Source of the DNA: UBA7359 sp041689615
Lineage (GTDB): Bacteria; Pseudomonadota; Gammaproteobacteria; Eutrophobiales; Eutrophobiaceae
NCBI GenBank assembly: GCA_041689615.1
Contig: JBDNFW010000029.1
Coordinates: 1 to 34,967 of the forward strand
DNA: 34,967 nucleotides
Reading direction: 5' to 3'
Within the stretch, counting starts at the first letter, position 1, and every line of letters begins with the position of its first letter. Below are positions 16,442 to 24,963 of this stretch, in pieces. A model generated the notes under the pieces. That model was given only the letters and a program-made list of their open reading frames with translations. It made no database searches and had not been told where the DNA came from. The position numbers were made by a program, and so were the translations under genes.

Positions 16442-17812
16442 TTAAAATTCAACTTGAGCACGCATCTGAAAAGCTTCCGGCTCATCACCATTACCTGCGC
16501 CACCGTTTACATCCAATACATTGATATAGTTCGCGCTCATACGAATATTATTTGTAGCAAACCAGTTCAGCCCCAAACTAAAGTTTTGTGCGTCTCCACC
16601 TATTATATCAGCATCATTTAAGTCAACACTGCTAAAACGCATAGCTAATTGCCACGCACCTACACCACCCTTACCTACAACACTTTCCGGTTTGATTGCT
16701 CCGTATGCACCTTTACTGCCGCTATAGTTACGCATGTCATCGGTCAGGAACCAACTGCCCTCAACGTAGTAACCGGAGAAAGCCAAATCAGAGAGCGTGC
16801 TTGAATCACGATCTATATCAACGTAGTAATATTCACTTTGTAATGAGAATGGACCATAAGTGTATGCTGCTTCAGCAACAGTACGTAAATTCGAACTTGC
16901 ATTAAATGAACCGGTGCTTACTTCGCGTACATTAGTAACATGAGATTCAGGACGATCACTAAAAGAAATACTATCGACTGATCCACTATCACGATATGAA
17001 AGCGAAGCACCTAGATGCATATGTTGTTGTGCAGTCAATATTGGTGCATACGTTGCACGACCCGTTAATGCAAAACCTTCATCCTCATCACCACTAGCAC
17101 CATCAATTCCTTCACCAAACAAACCGGCATTCAGACTCCAATTATTACCACTACGATCAGCTCCAACACCAATCGCTCGTCCCGGTGTAAACAAATGAGG
17201 TAAGCCACGTTCGGCAAAAGTTATGTACTTGGAACTAGTCATGTTTTGTAAACTGAACGGCTGTTTAAAATGGCCCACCGTTATCTTCCATGGCAAACCG
17301 GTGTATTGAATATAAGCATCTGCAATACCGCTACTGCCGGTATTAACAAAGTCATACTGTAATTTATAATTCCAAGCTTCCCATAATTTACCCTGGACAA
17401 ATAAGCGTGCCCGACGCATTTCTGTTCCATCGTTTTGTCTGCGTAAATCTTCAGAGTAAGTTGCGGCATCTGCCTGTATCCGACCACCAACTCGTAAACT
17501 AAAATCGCCATCACCTGACTCGACGATAAACTTATCTTTCATTGTTATTTTTGGCTGATCTTTTGTTGCAACTTTCACTTCTTCCTCAACCATCTTTTTA
17601 ACGTCTTCTTTTGCAACAACCGGCTCTACTGTTGTTTCACCTTGATCAGCTACCTTAAGCACTAAATCATAAACATCTTTAGTAATCGTCCCGTTTTCTT
17701 CTAATGCCTTAAGTAATTCAACTAATGCCTGATTGGTACCTGCTTGTGCGACGGGTGCTGATAAAGCTCCGAATATAAACAATAAAAAATAAACAAATAT
17801 GGACTTTTCCAT
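16442..17812 (-). CDS. OprO/OprP-type outer-membrane porin
   Basis: A 456-residue protein with a signal peptide (about residues 1-24, ending AQA). It has a Lys/Glu-rich helical segment (about 30-90) that can form the N-terminal coiled coil common in this family, then a long alternating beta-strand region and a terminal Phe (RAQVEF), the recognition signal for BAM-assembled barrels. Motifs WNYKLQYDF, GLPWKITVGHFKQPFSLQ and LGLNWFATNNIRMSANY place it in the Porin_O_P (phosphate-selective) family. Because it lies immediately upstream of the TupA-like gene, it may pass tungstate, molybdate or sulfate-type anions rather than phosphate; this is inferred. Confidence 0.87.
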   Translation of the reverse strand: MEKSIFVYFLLFIFGALSAPVAQAGTNQALVELLKALEENGTITKDVYDLVLKVADQGETTVEPVVAKEDVKKMVEEEVKVATKDQPKITMKDKFIVESGDGDFSLRVGGRIQADAATYSEDLRRQNDGTEMRRARLFVQGKLWEAWNYKLQYDFVNTGSSGIADAYIQYTGLPWKITVGHFKQPFSLQNMTSSKYITFAERGLPHLFTPGRAIGVGADRSGNNWSLNAGLFGEGIDGASGDEDEGFALTGRATYAPILTAQQHMHLGASLSYRDSGSVDSISFSDRPESHVTNVREVSTGSFNASSNLRTVAEAAYTYGPFSLQSEYYYVDIDRDSSTLSDLAFSGYYVEGSWFLTDDMRNYSGSKGAYGAIKPESVVGKGGVGAWQLAMRFSSVDLNDADIIGGDAQNFSLGLNWFATNNIRMSANYINVLDVNGGAGNGDEPEAFQMRAQVEF

Positions 17813-17848
17813 TCTATTTCCCCACTTAAAAATAAAATCAATAAACTA

Positions 17849-17870
17849 GTTAGGTTATATACCACCTAAC
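17849..17870. promoter_or_regulatory. 7-bp inverted repeat upstream of the porin gene
   Basis: GTTAGGT (17849-17855) and ACCTAAC (17864-17870) are exact complements around an 8-base AT-rich spacer. The repeat sits 37-58 bases upstream of the porin ATG, where a repressor or activator of the porin-tupA pair could bind. It also lies downstream of tRNA-Lys on the same strand, so it could instead be part of that gene's 3' region, though no T-run follows it. Confidence 0.4.
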
Positions 17871-17921
17871 TCAGGAAAAGTTACTCTGAACGGTGTCATG
17901 TGGCTAATTTGATATAAAAAA

Positions 17922-17997
17922 TGGTGGGCCGTGGGCGATTCGAACGCCCGACCAATGGATTAAAAATCCACTGCTCTACCGGCTGAGCTAACGGCCC
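17922..17997 (-). tRNA. tRNA-Lys (anticodon TTT)
   Basis: A 76-nt cloverleaf on the minus strand. The acceptor stem GGGCCGT pairs with ACGGCCC, and the CCA end is encoded. The D arm is GCTC...GAGC; the anticodon stem GTGGA/TCCAT encloses the loop TTTTTAA with TTT at positions 34-36; the T arm is GGGCG-TTCGAAT-CGCCC. The call is Lys from the anticodon. A run of six T follows the CCA closely and may end the transcript. Confidence 0.97.
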
Positions 17998-18191
17998 GGT
18001 GTGAAATTTTTTGAATGTTCTGATGACGGAGAATAGCTTGTCTGCACAACAAAGGCGGCGATAATACCCAAGAAATGCCTGTGGGTAAAATATTAACTGG
18101 CATTAAGACGTTATATCTTGCTTTTAATCGTCTATGCCCCTATTTTCTGCCATATTTACACAACCCTGATTTAGCATGGAGTTTCAATTAA

Positions 18192-18524
18192 GTGCCAATT
18201 TACGAATATAAATGTGATAACTGTGACCACCGATTGGAAAAGTTACAAAAAATTAGCGATAACCCCGCAAAAACCTGCCCTGAATGTGGCAAGGATACGT
18301 TGCGTAAGCTAGTTTCTGCTGCTGCTTTCAAACTAAAAGGCACCGGCTGGTACGAAACTGACTTTAAAGACAAGAAGCCGAAGAAAGACGCAAAAACGTC
18401 GGATAGTAAAAACACCGAAACTAAATCATCTTCTGGCTCAGAAAAGAAAGAATCAAATAGCGATGACAAAAAAACGTCGAAGCCTGCCGAAAGTAGCTCT
18501 ACTTCTAAGCCAAAAGAAAGTTAA
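18192..18524 (+). CDS. FmdB-type zinc-ribbon protein
   Basis: A 110-residue protein starting at GTG (GGAG lies ten bases upstream). The first 60 residues are an FmdB-family zinc ribbon: Cys8-x-x-Cys11 (YEYKCDNC) and Cys29-x-x-Cys32 (TCPECGK), followed by the family segment FKLKGTGWYETDFK. The last 50 residues are a low-complexity Lys/Ser/Asp/Glu tail, often seen in gammaproteobacterial members. Function is unknown; the family is described as putative regulatory proteins. It is the first gene of the DUF502-aspS cluster, with DUF502 four bases downstream. Confidence 0.88.
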   Translation: MPIYEYKCDNCDHRLEKLQKISDNPAKTCPECGKDTLRKLVSAAAFKLKGTGWYETDFKDKKPKKDAKTSDSKNTETKSSSGSEKKESNSDDKKTSKPAESSSTSKPKES

Positions 18525-18528
18525 CTAA

Positions 18529-19182
18529 ATGGGTACTCTTAGAAAGTACATTATCGCCGGTTTGCTCGTCTGGCTGCCCCTTGCAGCAACCGTTGTCATA
18601 ATTAAGCTGGTTGTTGATTTACTAGATAAGACTATCCTTTTATTGCCGCCAGAATGGCAGCCAGCAACAGTTTTAGGCTTTTCCATCCCCGGATTTGGGG
18701 TCATTTTGGCTATTTCCACTTTGTTAATAACCGGCATGCTAGCTGCTAATTTGTTTGGCCGCCGATTGGTAAGCTTTTGGGAATCCGTATTAAATCGCAT
18801 CCCTTTAGTCAGAACGATCTATAACAGTGTTAAACAGATTTCTACGACGTTATTCGACTCCAAAGGCAAATCATTTCGTAAGGTCGTCATGCTTGAGTAT
18901 CCTCGGAAAGGCTTATGGAGCATTGGTTTCTTAAGCAATAACAATGTTAGTACTGATATCGATAATTTGCCGGAAGGAATAGTTGCCGTATTTATACCCA
19001 CTACACCTAACCCCACTTCCGGATTTATCATAATGACGCCACGTGAAGATATCACTGAACTTGAAATGACAATTGAAGAAGGTTTCAAATTTATCATTTC
19101 CATGGGTGTTATTACCCCTGAAGGCCCGATTACAACTGAAATAAACAGTAATAAAGTTGCGCAAATGCCTGCTGACTCGTAA
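18529..19182 (+). CDS. DUF502-family inner-membrane protein
   Basis: A 217-residue protein with two N-terminal transmembrane helices (about residues 8-27 and 50-75), the first followed by a short loop with LLPPEWQP. The family signature IPLVRTIYNSVKQ occurs near residue 92. The cytoplasmic remainder has the typical GLWSIGFLSNN strand and FIPTTPNPTSGFI. Members lie next to aspS in many gammaproteobacteria; function unknown. It follows the FmdB gene by four bases and precedes aspS by 36 bases. Confidence 0.9.
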   Translation: MGTLRKYIIAGLLVWLPLAATVVIIKLVVDLLDKTILLLPPEWQPATVLGFSIPGFGVILAISTLLITGMLAANLFGRRLVSFWESVLNRIPLVRTIYNSVKQISTTLFDSKGKSFRKVVMLEYPRKGLWSIGFLSNNNVSTDIDNLPEGIVAVFIPTTPNPTSGFIIMTPREDITELEMTIEEGFKFIISMGVITPEGPITTEINSNKVAQMPADS

Positions 19183-19218
19183 GATTCCGCCCCTTATTCA
19201 GACCAGACGGAAGAAACA

Positions 19219-21021
19219 ATGCGCAGTCACTATTGCGGAGAATTAAATAGCAGTCATATTGATCAAGAAATCGAGCTTTGCGGCTGGGTACATCGTCGTC
19301 GGGATCACGGTGGCGTCATATTTATTGACCTTCGAGATCGTGAAGGTATTTCTCAAATCGTGTTTGATCCCGATCGGGCAGAACCGTTTGCCATTGCCGA
19401 TTCCATCAGAAATGAATTTGTTATAAAAATTACCGGCAAAGTGCGTGCCCGACCAGAAGGTACCGTTAACCCAGATATGGCAACCGGCGAAATTGAGATT
19501 CTCGGTTACAGCATAGAAGTCCTCAATAAATCTAAAACTCCACCGATTCAAATGGACGACGAACACGTCCATGATGATATAAAACTGCGTTACCGTTATA
19601 TCGATTTACGTCGACCTTTTATGCAACACAATCTGCGTTTACGATCGCAGGTTGCAAAAGAAATGCGCAACTATCTAGACGATAAAGGCTTTCTCGACAT
19701 TGAAACACCGATGTTGACCAAAGCAACACCTGAAGGCGCTCGCGATTATTTAGTACCTAGTCGTACACATCCTGGAAATTTCTTTGCTCTGCCACAATCA
19801 CCTCAGTTGTTTAAACAATTGTTAATGATGTCGGGCATGGATCGTTATTACCAAATCGTACGTTGCTTCCGCGATGAAGATCTACGTGCTGATCGCCAAC
19901 CTGAATTTACCCAACTTGATATCGAAACTTCATTCATGAATGAAGATGAAATCACCGGCATGATGGAAGAGATGATGCTTTCACTATTCAAGAAAGTATT
20001 GAATGTGGATCTGCCGTCACCTTTCCCGCGTATGCCATATGCAGAAGCTATGGAGCGTTATGGTAGTGACAAACCGGACCTGAGAAACCCGCTTGAGTTA
20101 ATCGATGTCAGCGACTTGATGAAAGAAGTGGAATTCAAAGTCTTCTCTGGTCCAGCCAATATGGAAAACGGTCGGGTTGCAACGCTACACGTGCCGGGCG
20201 GCAGCTCACTATCTCGTAAACAAATTGATGATTACACCAACTACGTCGCTCAATTTGGCGCACGCGGGCTTGCATACATCAAAGTAAATGATATTGCGGC
20301 TGGAGTTGAAGGCTTACAGTCACCTATCTTAAAGTTTTTACCCGATGATGTTGTTAAAAAAATTATTGAACGCACAAAAGCAGCAAATGGTGACTTAATC
20401 TTCTTTGGCGCTGATAAGTCCAAAGTAGTTAACGATGCACTAGGTGCATTACGCATACAACTGGGTCGCGATCTTAAGTTACTCAAAGGTGAATGGGCAC
20501 CGTTATGGGTTGTCGACTTTCCGATGTTTGAATACAACGAAGATGAAAAACGTTGGGATTCGCTGCATCATCCTTTTACCGCGCCTGATACAAATGATAT
20601 TACAGCTATTAAAGAAAACCCTGGCAAAACATTATCCCGCGCCTACGACATGATACTGAATGGTACCGAACTCGGTGGCGGCTCTATTCGTATTCACGAT
20701 GCTGAAATGCAATCTTCTGTATTGGAGTTACTCGGTATCGGCGAAGAAGAAGCGCAAGAAAAATTTGGCTTCTTATTAGATGCACTTGAATACGGTTGTC
20801 CTCCACATGGTGGTATCGCTTTTGGTTTAGATCGTACGGTGATGTTAATGGCTGGTTGTGATTCAATTCGTGATGTAATTGCTTTTCCAAAGACACAAAG
20901 CGCAAGTTGTTTGCTCACGTCTGCTCCGTCAGCAGCTAGCACGAAACAACTCCGCGAATTGGGAATCAAATTGGCAAAGCCGAATAAACAAGAAGATAAA
21001 CCTGAGAACAAGTCAGAATAA
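19219..21021 (+). CDS. aspS: Aspartyl-tRNA synthetase
   Basis: A 600-residue class II synthetase of the bacterial type. An OB-fold anticodon-binding domain comes first (CGWVHRRRDHGGVIFIDLRD). The catalytic core has motif 2 (RYYQIVRCFRDEDLRADRQP) and motif 3 near the C-terminus (GGIAFGLDRTVMLMAG), separated by the bacterial GAD insertion (about residues 290-420). The usual C-terminal QSASCLLTSAPS is followed by a short Lys/Glu-rich extension. It charges tRNA-Asp; I cannot tell from sequence alone whether it also charges tRNA-Asn. GGAAG precedes the ATG. Confidence 0.97.
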   Translation: MRSHYCGELNSSHIDQEIELCGWVHRRRDHGGVIFIDLRDREGISQIVFDPDRAEPFAIADSIRNEFVIKITGKVRARPEGTVNPDMATGEIEILGYSIEVLNKSKTPPIQMDDEHVHDDIKLRYRYIDLRRPFMQHNLRLRSQVAKEMRNYLDDKGFLDIETPMLTKATPEGARDYLVPSRTHPGNFFALPQSPQLFKQLLMMSGMDRYYQIVRCFRDEDLRADRQPEFTQLDIETSFMNEDEITGMMEEMMLSLFKKVLNVDLPSPFPRMPYAEAMERYGSDKPDLRNPLELIDVSDLMKEVEFKVFSGPANMENGRVATLHVPGGSSLSRKQIDDYTNYVAQFGARGLAYIKVNDIAAGVEGLQSPILKFLPDDVVKKIIERTKAANGDLIFFGADKSKVVNDALGALRIQLGRDLKLLKGEWAPLWVVDFPMFEYNEDEKRWDSLHHPFTAPDTNDITAIKENPGKTLSRAYDMILNGTELGGGSIRIHDAEMQSSVLELLGIGEEEAQEKFGFLLDALEYGCPPHGGIAFGLDRTVMLMAGCDSIRDVIAFPKTQSASCLLTSAPSAASTKQLRELGIKLAKPNKQEDKPENKSE

Positions 21022-21079
21022 GAGATTTTATATAATCTTAATCTTGTTTTAAACTGCTTAGTAAGTCACTATTTTTATT

Positions 21080-22148
21080 ATGACAACCGAAGCCACTCTT
21101 AACCGCTCTTACTCTTTGAAAAAAGAACAGATCCCGCCGACTGTGGTAGAACAGATCGATGAGTCTGAACGTGCTGAGTTAACTGAAAAAATTAACACAT
21201 CTTAAACAACAAAACGCTGTGATAGTGGCACATTATTATACTGAGCCAGACTTACAAATCCTTGCCGACGAAACGGGTGGTTATGTTTCCGATTCTCTGG
21301 ATATGGCGCGTTTTGCTTATGAATCTGATGCCAGAACACTGATCGTTTGTGGCGTGAAGTTCATGGGCGAAACTGCCAAGATACTTAACCCTGAAAAACG
21401 TATTTTAATGCCGGACTTAAATGCCAACTGTTCTTTAGATCTTGGTTGCCCCGCTGATGAATTTTCCGCTTTTTGTGATGCTCGCCCGGATCATGTTGTT
21501 GTCGTTTACGCCAATACCAGTGCCGCTGTAAAAGCACGTGCAGACTGGATGGTAACCTCAGGTAGTGCAGTTGATGTTGTTAAGCATTTGGCCGCAGAAG
21601 GTAAAAAAATAATCTGGGCGCCTGATAAATACCTTGGCGATTACGTACAAAAACAGACCGGTGCCGATATGTTAATTTGGCAAGGCGCTTGTATTGTTCA
21701 TGAAGAATTTAAAGGCAAAGAGCTTGAAACTCTGCGCCAACATCATCCTGATGCAAAAGTGCTGGTACATCCTGAGTCACCTGCATTTGTTATTGAACAA
21801 GCGGATGTGGTTAGCTCAACCACAGGTATCATAAAAGCAGTGGTAGAAATGGATGCCAAAGAATTTATCATAGCCACAGACAAAGGTATCTTTCATAAAA
21901 TAAAAGAAGCCGCACCTGATAAAACTTTGATAGAAGCACCAACGGCAGGTAAAAGTGCCACATGTATTAGTTGCGCCCACTGTCCATGGATGGCGATGAA
22001 TAGTCTACGAAAATTGGCGCATGTTCTTGAAACTGGAGATAATGAAATCTTCGTTGATGCCGACATTATTCAGCGAGCTAAAGGTTCTATTCAGCGTCTA
22101 CTTGATTTCACCAAAAACCAGACTGCCAAACTTGCGGGCGATGCCTGA
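21080..22148 (+). CDS. nadA: Quinolinate synthase A, with a one-base frameshift near the start
   Basis: The main frame (21219-22148, from an internal GTG) reads IVAHYYTEPDLQILADETGG and carries the three cysteines of the 4Fe-4S cluster: in NANCSLDLGC, in GACIVHEEF, and in CISCAHCPWM. NadA condenses iminoaspartate with dihydroxyacetone phosphate to quinolinate for NAD synthesis. The natural start is the ATG at 21080, whose frame gives a plausible N-terminus (MTTEATLNRSYSLKKEQIPP...ESERAELTEK) and then hits a stop at 21203-21205. Removing one A from the A6 run at 21186-21191 joins the two frames as LTEKLTHLKQQNAVIVAHYY, the normal NadA arrangement, about 355 residues. Either the base is a sequencing or assembly error or the gene is damaged. 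In E. coli nadA lies near tol-pal; here it sits between aspS and yebC. Confidence 0.88.
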
Positions 22149-22168
22149 TTAAAGAATCTCTTCTTTAA
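22149..22168 (+). terminator. 8-bp stem immediately after nadA
   Basis: TTAAAGAA (22149-22156) and TTCTTTAA (22161-22168) pair perfectly around a four-base loop directly after the nadA stop. The stem is AT-rich and is not followed by a T-run, so it is at best a weak terminator or processing site between nadA and yebC. Confidence 0.3.
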
Positions 22169-22256
22169 ATACATTGCTAGTCTTGGGCGTCTTGCTGTTG
22201 AATGTTAGAATCATGCTTTAACACTTCAACCAACATCAAAATACGGAACGATATTA

Positions 22257-23003
22257 ATGGCAGGTCATAGTAAATGGGCGAATATCCAGCATCGTAAAGG
22301 CAAACAAGATGCCAAGCGTGGAAAGCTCTTCACCAAACTTATTCGAGAAATAACAGTTGCTGCTAGATTAGGTGGTGGCGATCCAGCTGCGAATCCAAGG
22401 TTGCGGGCGGCAATTGATAACGGTTTATCTAATAATATGACTCGTGACACCATCGACCGTGCCGTCAAGCGTGGTGCCGGTGGTGATGAAAGTGGTAATG
22501 TTGATGAACTTCGTTATGAAGGCTATGGACCAGGCGGTGTTGCTGTTTTGGTTGATACAATGACTGACAACAAAAACCGTACTGTAGCTGAAGTACGTCA
22601 TGCTTTCTCCAAGTTCGGCGGTAATCTGGGTACGGATGGTTCGGTTGCTTATCTGTTTACTAAAGTAGGTCTTATCTCATTTCCTGCTGACGTTGATGAA
22701 GATGCTATTATGGAAGCGGCACTTGAGGGCGGTGCAGAAGATATTGTGACTAATAGCGATGGTTCAATAGACGTTATTACCGAGCCTGATAATTTTATCG
22801 ATGTAAAAGAAGCGTTAAAAGCCGCAAACTATAAATACGAAAATGCCGAAATCACCATGCGCGCATCAACATCAAGTGAACTCGATAAAAAAGGTGCGGA
22901 AAGTATGTTGAAGCTACTCGACATGCTGGAAGATCTGGATGATGTACAACAAGTTTATTCAAATGCCGACATACCTGATGACATTCTGGCGGAATTAAAT
23001 TAA
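22257..23003 (+). CDS. yebC: YebC/PmpR-family transcriptional regulator or translation factor
   Basis: A 248-residue protein starting MAGHSKWANIQHRKGKQDAK, the family signature. Also present are GGGDPAANPRLRAAID, RYEGYGPGGVAVLV and a C-terminal MLEDLDDVQQVYSNADIPDD, so all three domains are complete. YebC proteins are described as DNA-binding regulators, and more recently as factors that relieve ribosome stalling at proline stretches. The position before ruvC is the standard gammaproteobacterial order. Confidence 0.95.
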   Translation: MAGHSKWANIQHRKGKQDAKRGKLFTKLIREITVAARLGGGDPAANPRLRAAIDNGLSNNMTRDTIDRAVKRGAGGDESGNVDELRYEGYGPGGVAVLVDTMTDNKNRTVAEVRHAFSKFGGNLGTDGSVAYLFTKVGLISFPADVDEDAIMEAALEGGAEDIVTNSDGSIDVITEPDNFIDVKEALKAANYKYENAEITMRASTSSELDKKGAESMLKLLDMLEDLDDVQQVYSNADIPDDILAELN

Positions 23004-23020
23004 CACTATGATCAAATTAA

Positions 23021-23216
23021 TATCACGGCGTAACGAGCGAAGACTAATCGAGGCAAATTTATTTGAAGAAGCGGAGTGTATATTTAATACATGAACATTT
23101 TGAGAATAAATTTACCAACAGTAGGCGCTTTAGGCGACGATGAGTAGTCGAGCACACGCCTACATGGATGTAGGCGGTAGAGCGAAACAGGACGCTAGAG
23201 TCGAGTAGCCGTGATA
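23021..23216. repeat. Palindromic element between yebC and ruvC (copy A)
   Basis: A 196-base element bounded by TATCACGGC (23021-23029) and its exact complement GCCGTGATA (23208-23216); the right arm contains the ruvC start codon. Inside are two nested structures. Module 1 (about 23055-23113) has a core GCGGAGTGTAT...ATACATGAACAT, with the 5-bp stem TGTAT/ATACA, inside a second perfect inverted repeat AAATTTATT/AATAAATTT. Module 2 has CGCCTACAT (23157-23165), a GG loop, and ATGTAGGCG (23168-23176), then AGAGCGA. Parts of both modules recur elsewhere in the window. No transposase is present, so it looks like a non-autonomous or structured-RNA-type element. Confidence 0.65.
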
Positions 23217-23729
23217 AGAATTTTAGGAATTGATCCTGGTTCTATAAATACTGGTTACGGCATTATTGACTCCAAAGGTAATCACTCCAAACATATCCAT
23301 AACGGCGTTATCAAAATAAAAGGCGAAACACTCGCTGAGAAATTAAAAATTATTCATCAAGGTATCACCGCACTTATTGAAGAGTTTCAGCCTGAAGAAA
23401 TTTCAATAGAAAAAATATTTATGAATCGCAATGCCGATTCAGCAATTAAACTAGGGCAAGCTCGCGGCGTTGCTATTGCTGCCTGTGCCATACAAGACTT
23501 ACCTGTTTATGAATATACGGCCAATCAGGTAAAACAAGCCACGGTTGGCAAAGGCCATGCGGCTAAAGAACAAGTACAACATATGATCAAAATTTTACTT
23601 TGCCTGGAAAAACAACCTGTTGCTGATGCGGCTGATGCATTAGCCATTGCGCTTTGTCATGCAAACTCTCGTGAAGGCTTGTTACGCATGCAAGGTGTCA
23701 GCGGTATACGCTACGGACGCTTACAATAA
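23211..23729 (+). CDS. ruvC: Holliday junction endodeoxyribonuclease RuvC
   Basis: A 172-residue nuclease with all four acidic catalytic residues: Asp8 (ILGIDPGS), Glu67 (ISIEKIF), Asp139 and Asp142 (VADAADALAIA). It cuts Holliday junctions presented by RuvAB. The start is GTG at 23211 and lies inside the right arm of the palindromic element, with no standard ribosome binding site visible; the next in-frame Met is far inside, so the GTG is supported by the family N-terminus (RILGIDPG). ruvA follows after ten bases. Confidence 0.95.
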   Translation: MIRILGIDPGSINTGYGIIDSKGNHSKHIHNGVIKIKGETLAEKLKIIHQGITALIEEFQPEEISIEKIFMNRNADSAIKLGQARGVAIAACAIQDLPVYEYTANQVKQATVGKGHAAKEQVQHMIKILLCLEKQPVADAADALAIALCHANSREGLLRMQGVSGIRYGRLQ

Positions 23730-23739
23730 AGGATTGGCA

Positions 23740-24339
23740 ATGATTGGATTTTTACGCGGCATCATCATAAAAAAACAACCTCCACTCTTGTTGCTAGATG
23801 TACAAGGCGTTGGTTATGAAATCGAAGCACCCATGACGACTTTTTACGCTTTGCCGGAAATAAAAAATGAAGTTGAGATATTCACACACTTGGTCGTCCG
23901 CGATGATGCGCACTTATTATTTGGCTTTGCTACAGAAAATGAACGGCACATGTTTCGTACTTTAATAAAAGTTAATGGCGTAGGCGCAAAAATGGCGTTA
24001 ACTATTTTGTCTGGAATCGAAGCAGATGAGTTTGCCTTATGCATCAAAAACAATGATACCGATCGATTAGTCAAACTACCTGGTGTCGGCAAAAAAACAG
24101 CCGCGAGATTAATCGTTGAAATGCGAGATCGTCTCGACGGTTTTGCTGATGCGACAAATAGCCAAAGCAATAACCGAACAAATATCAGCAGCGACCCAGT
24201 AAATGAAGCGGTTAGTGCCTTAATTGGGCTCGGCTATAAACCACAAGAAGCGAGTAAGTTTGTACTTGCCGTGGCTAATGATGGTATGACTAGTGAAGAA
24301 CTGATACGAGAAGCTTTAAAGAACTCAGTCAAAAAATAA
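23740..24339 (+). CDS. ruvA: Holliday junction DNA helicase subunit RuvA
   Basis: A 199-residue protein starting MIGFLRGIIIKKQPPLLLLD, the family N-terminus; a longer upstream reading overlaps ruvC in another frame and is not supported. The start has AAAGGA at the right distance. The OB-fold domain is followed by helix-hairpin-helix motifs (LIKVNGVGAKMAL and LVKLPGVGKKTAARLI) and a C-terminal domain (VSALIGLGYKPQEASKFV) that contacts RuvB. RuvA tetramers bind the junction and load RuvB. Confidence 0.96.
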   Translation: MIGFLRGIIIKKQPPLLLLDVQGVGYEIEAPMTTFYALPEIKNEVEIFTHLVVRDDAHLLFGFATENERHMFRTLIKVNGVGAKMALTILSGIEADEFALCIKNNDTDRLVKLPGVGKKTAARLIVEMRDRLDGFADATNSQSNNRTNISSDPVNEAVSALIGLGYKPQEASKFVLAVANDGMTSEELIREALKNSVKK

Positions 24340-24393
24340 GCAAGCCAATGGCCACAACACCTACAAAATCCATGCGCCACTTTTATTCATCGA

Positions 24394-24963
24394 CTACGGA
24401 AACGTGTGCTTGAAGAACCTCGGTATCCTGTTTTCAAGTACGATTAACCAATTGGGCGTTGCCGAACCTGTTCCGGCTAGTTCAACTTGTGGGTGTAACA
24501 ATACAAATCGCTTTAAAATTTCTTCCTGACTAGGTTCGAGATCGATAAACAATATATGTTTGTCATTTTTTAGAGCGTCTGAAAATCTTGCAAAGTTATG
24601 ATTTGGTCTTTCCATACCAATCAAACCTCCTTCCCAGGCACAAAAACCTAACAGGATGATTGCCAGAAAAATAAAAGGTATCCATCCCGCCGCCGTTTCA
24701 GTCCACCCGACAAGATTTGCTAAAATAAGAGAGGTGATGGCTACACATATTCCGACAACAGCGCCAAGCATTGTTGAATGTACCACATCTTTTTTTAAAA
24801 AAGATTGAACATAGTTTATATGATCATGATGTGCAATTTCAGTGTCGTGTAGACTAAGTACATGTATTTGCGGAGTGGTAATACCTGAAGACTCTAGCTG
24901 TTTCTCAAAGATTTCCAAGTCATCCAGATTATTACTAATTAAGTAATGTCTTTGTAATTTCAT
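24394..24963 (-). CDS. Uncharacterised two-helix membrane protein
   Basis: A 189-residue protein. The first 60 residues are soluble (HYLISNNLDDLEIFEKQLES, then PQIHVLSLHD). A conserved-looking DVVHST precedes two transmembrane helices (about 65-86 and 92-110). Between helix 2 and the C-terminal soluble part is FCAWEGGLIGMERPNHNFARF, and near the end GTGSATPNWLI. I have seen this pattern in uncharacterised gammaproteobacterial proteins, but I cannot assign a function. It is transcribed against ruvA and ruvB and splits that pair. A ribosome binding site (GGGAGAG) precedes the start. Confidence 0.75.
   Translation of the reverse strand: MKLQRHYLISNNLDDLEIFEKQLESSGITTPQIHVLSLHDTEIAHHDHINYVQSFLKKDVVHSTMLGAVVGICVAITSLILANLVGWTETAAGWIPFIFLAIILLGFCAWEGGLIGMERPNHNFARFSDALKNDKHILFIDLEPSQEEILKRFVLLHPQVELAGTGSATPNWLIVLENRIPRFFKHTFP

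Noticed and set aside
17849..17870. ModE-type molybdate operator upstream of the porin gene
   Set aside because: The AT-rich centre of the dyad is suggestive, but the arms do not match the ModE consensus as I know it; kept only as an unnamed dyad.
21183..21205. Programmed translational frameshift in nadA
   Set aside because: The A6 run resembles a slippery site, but the shift needed is in the +1 direction, no stimulatory structure is obvious, and NadA is not known to use one; a simple base error is more likely.
23647..23739. Longer ruvA reading that begins inside ruvC
   Set aside because: The added 31 residues are a shadow of ruvC; RuvA begins MIGFLRG at 23740 with a ribosome site just before it.
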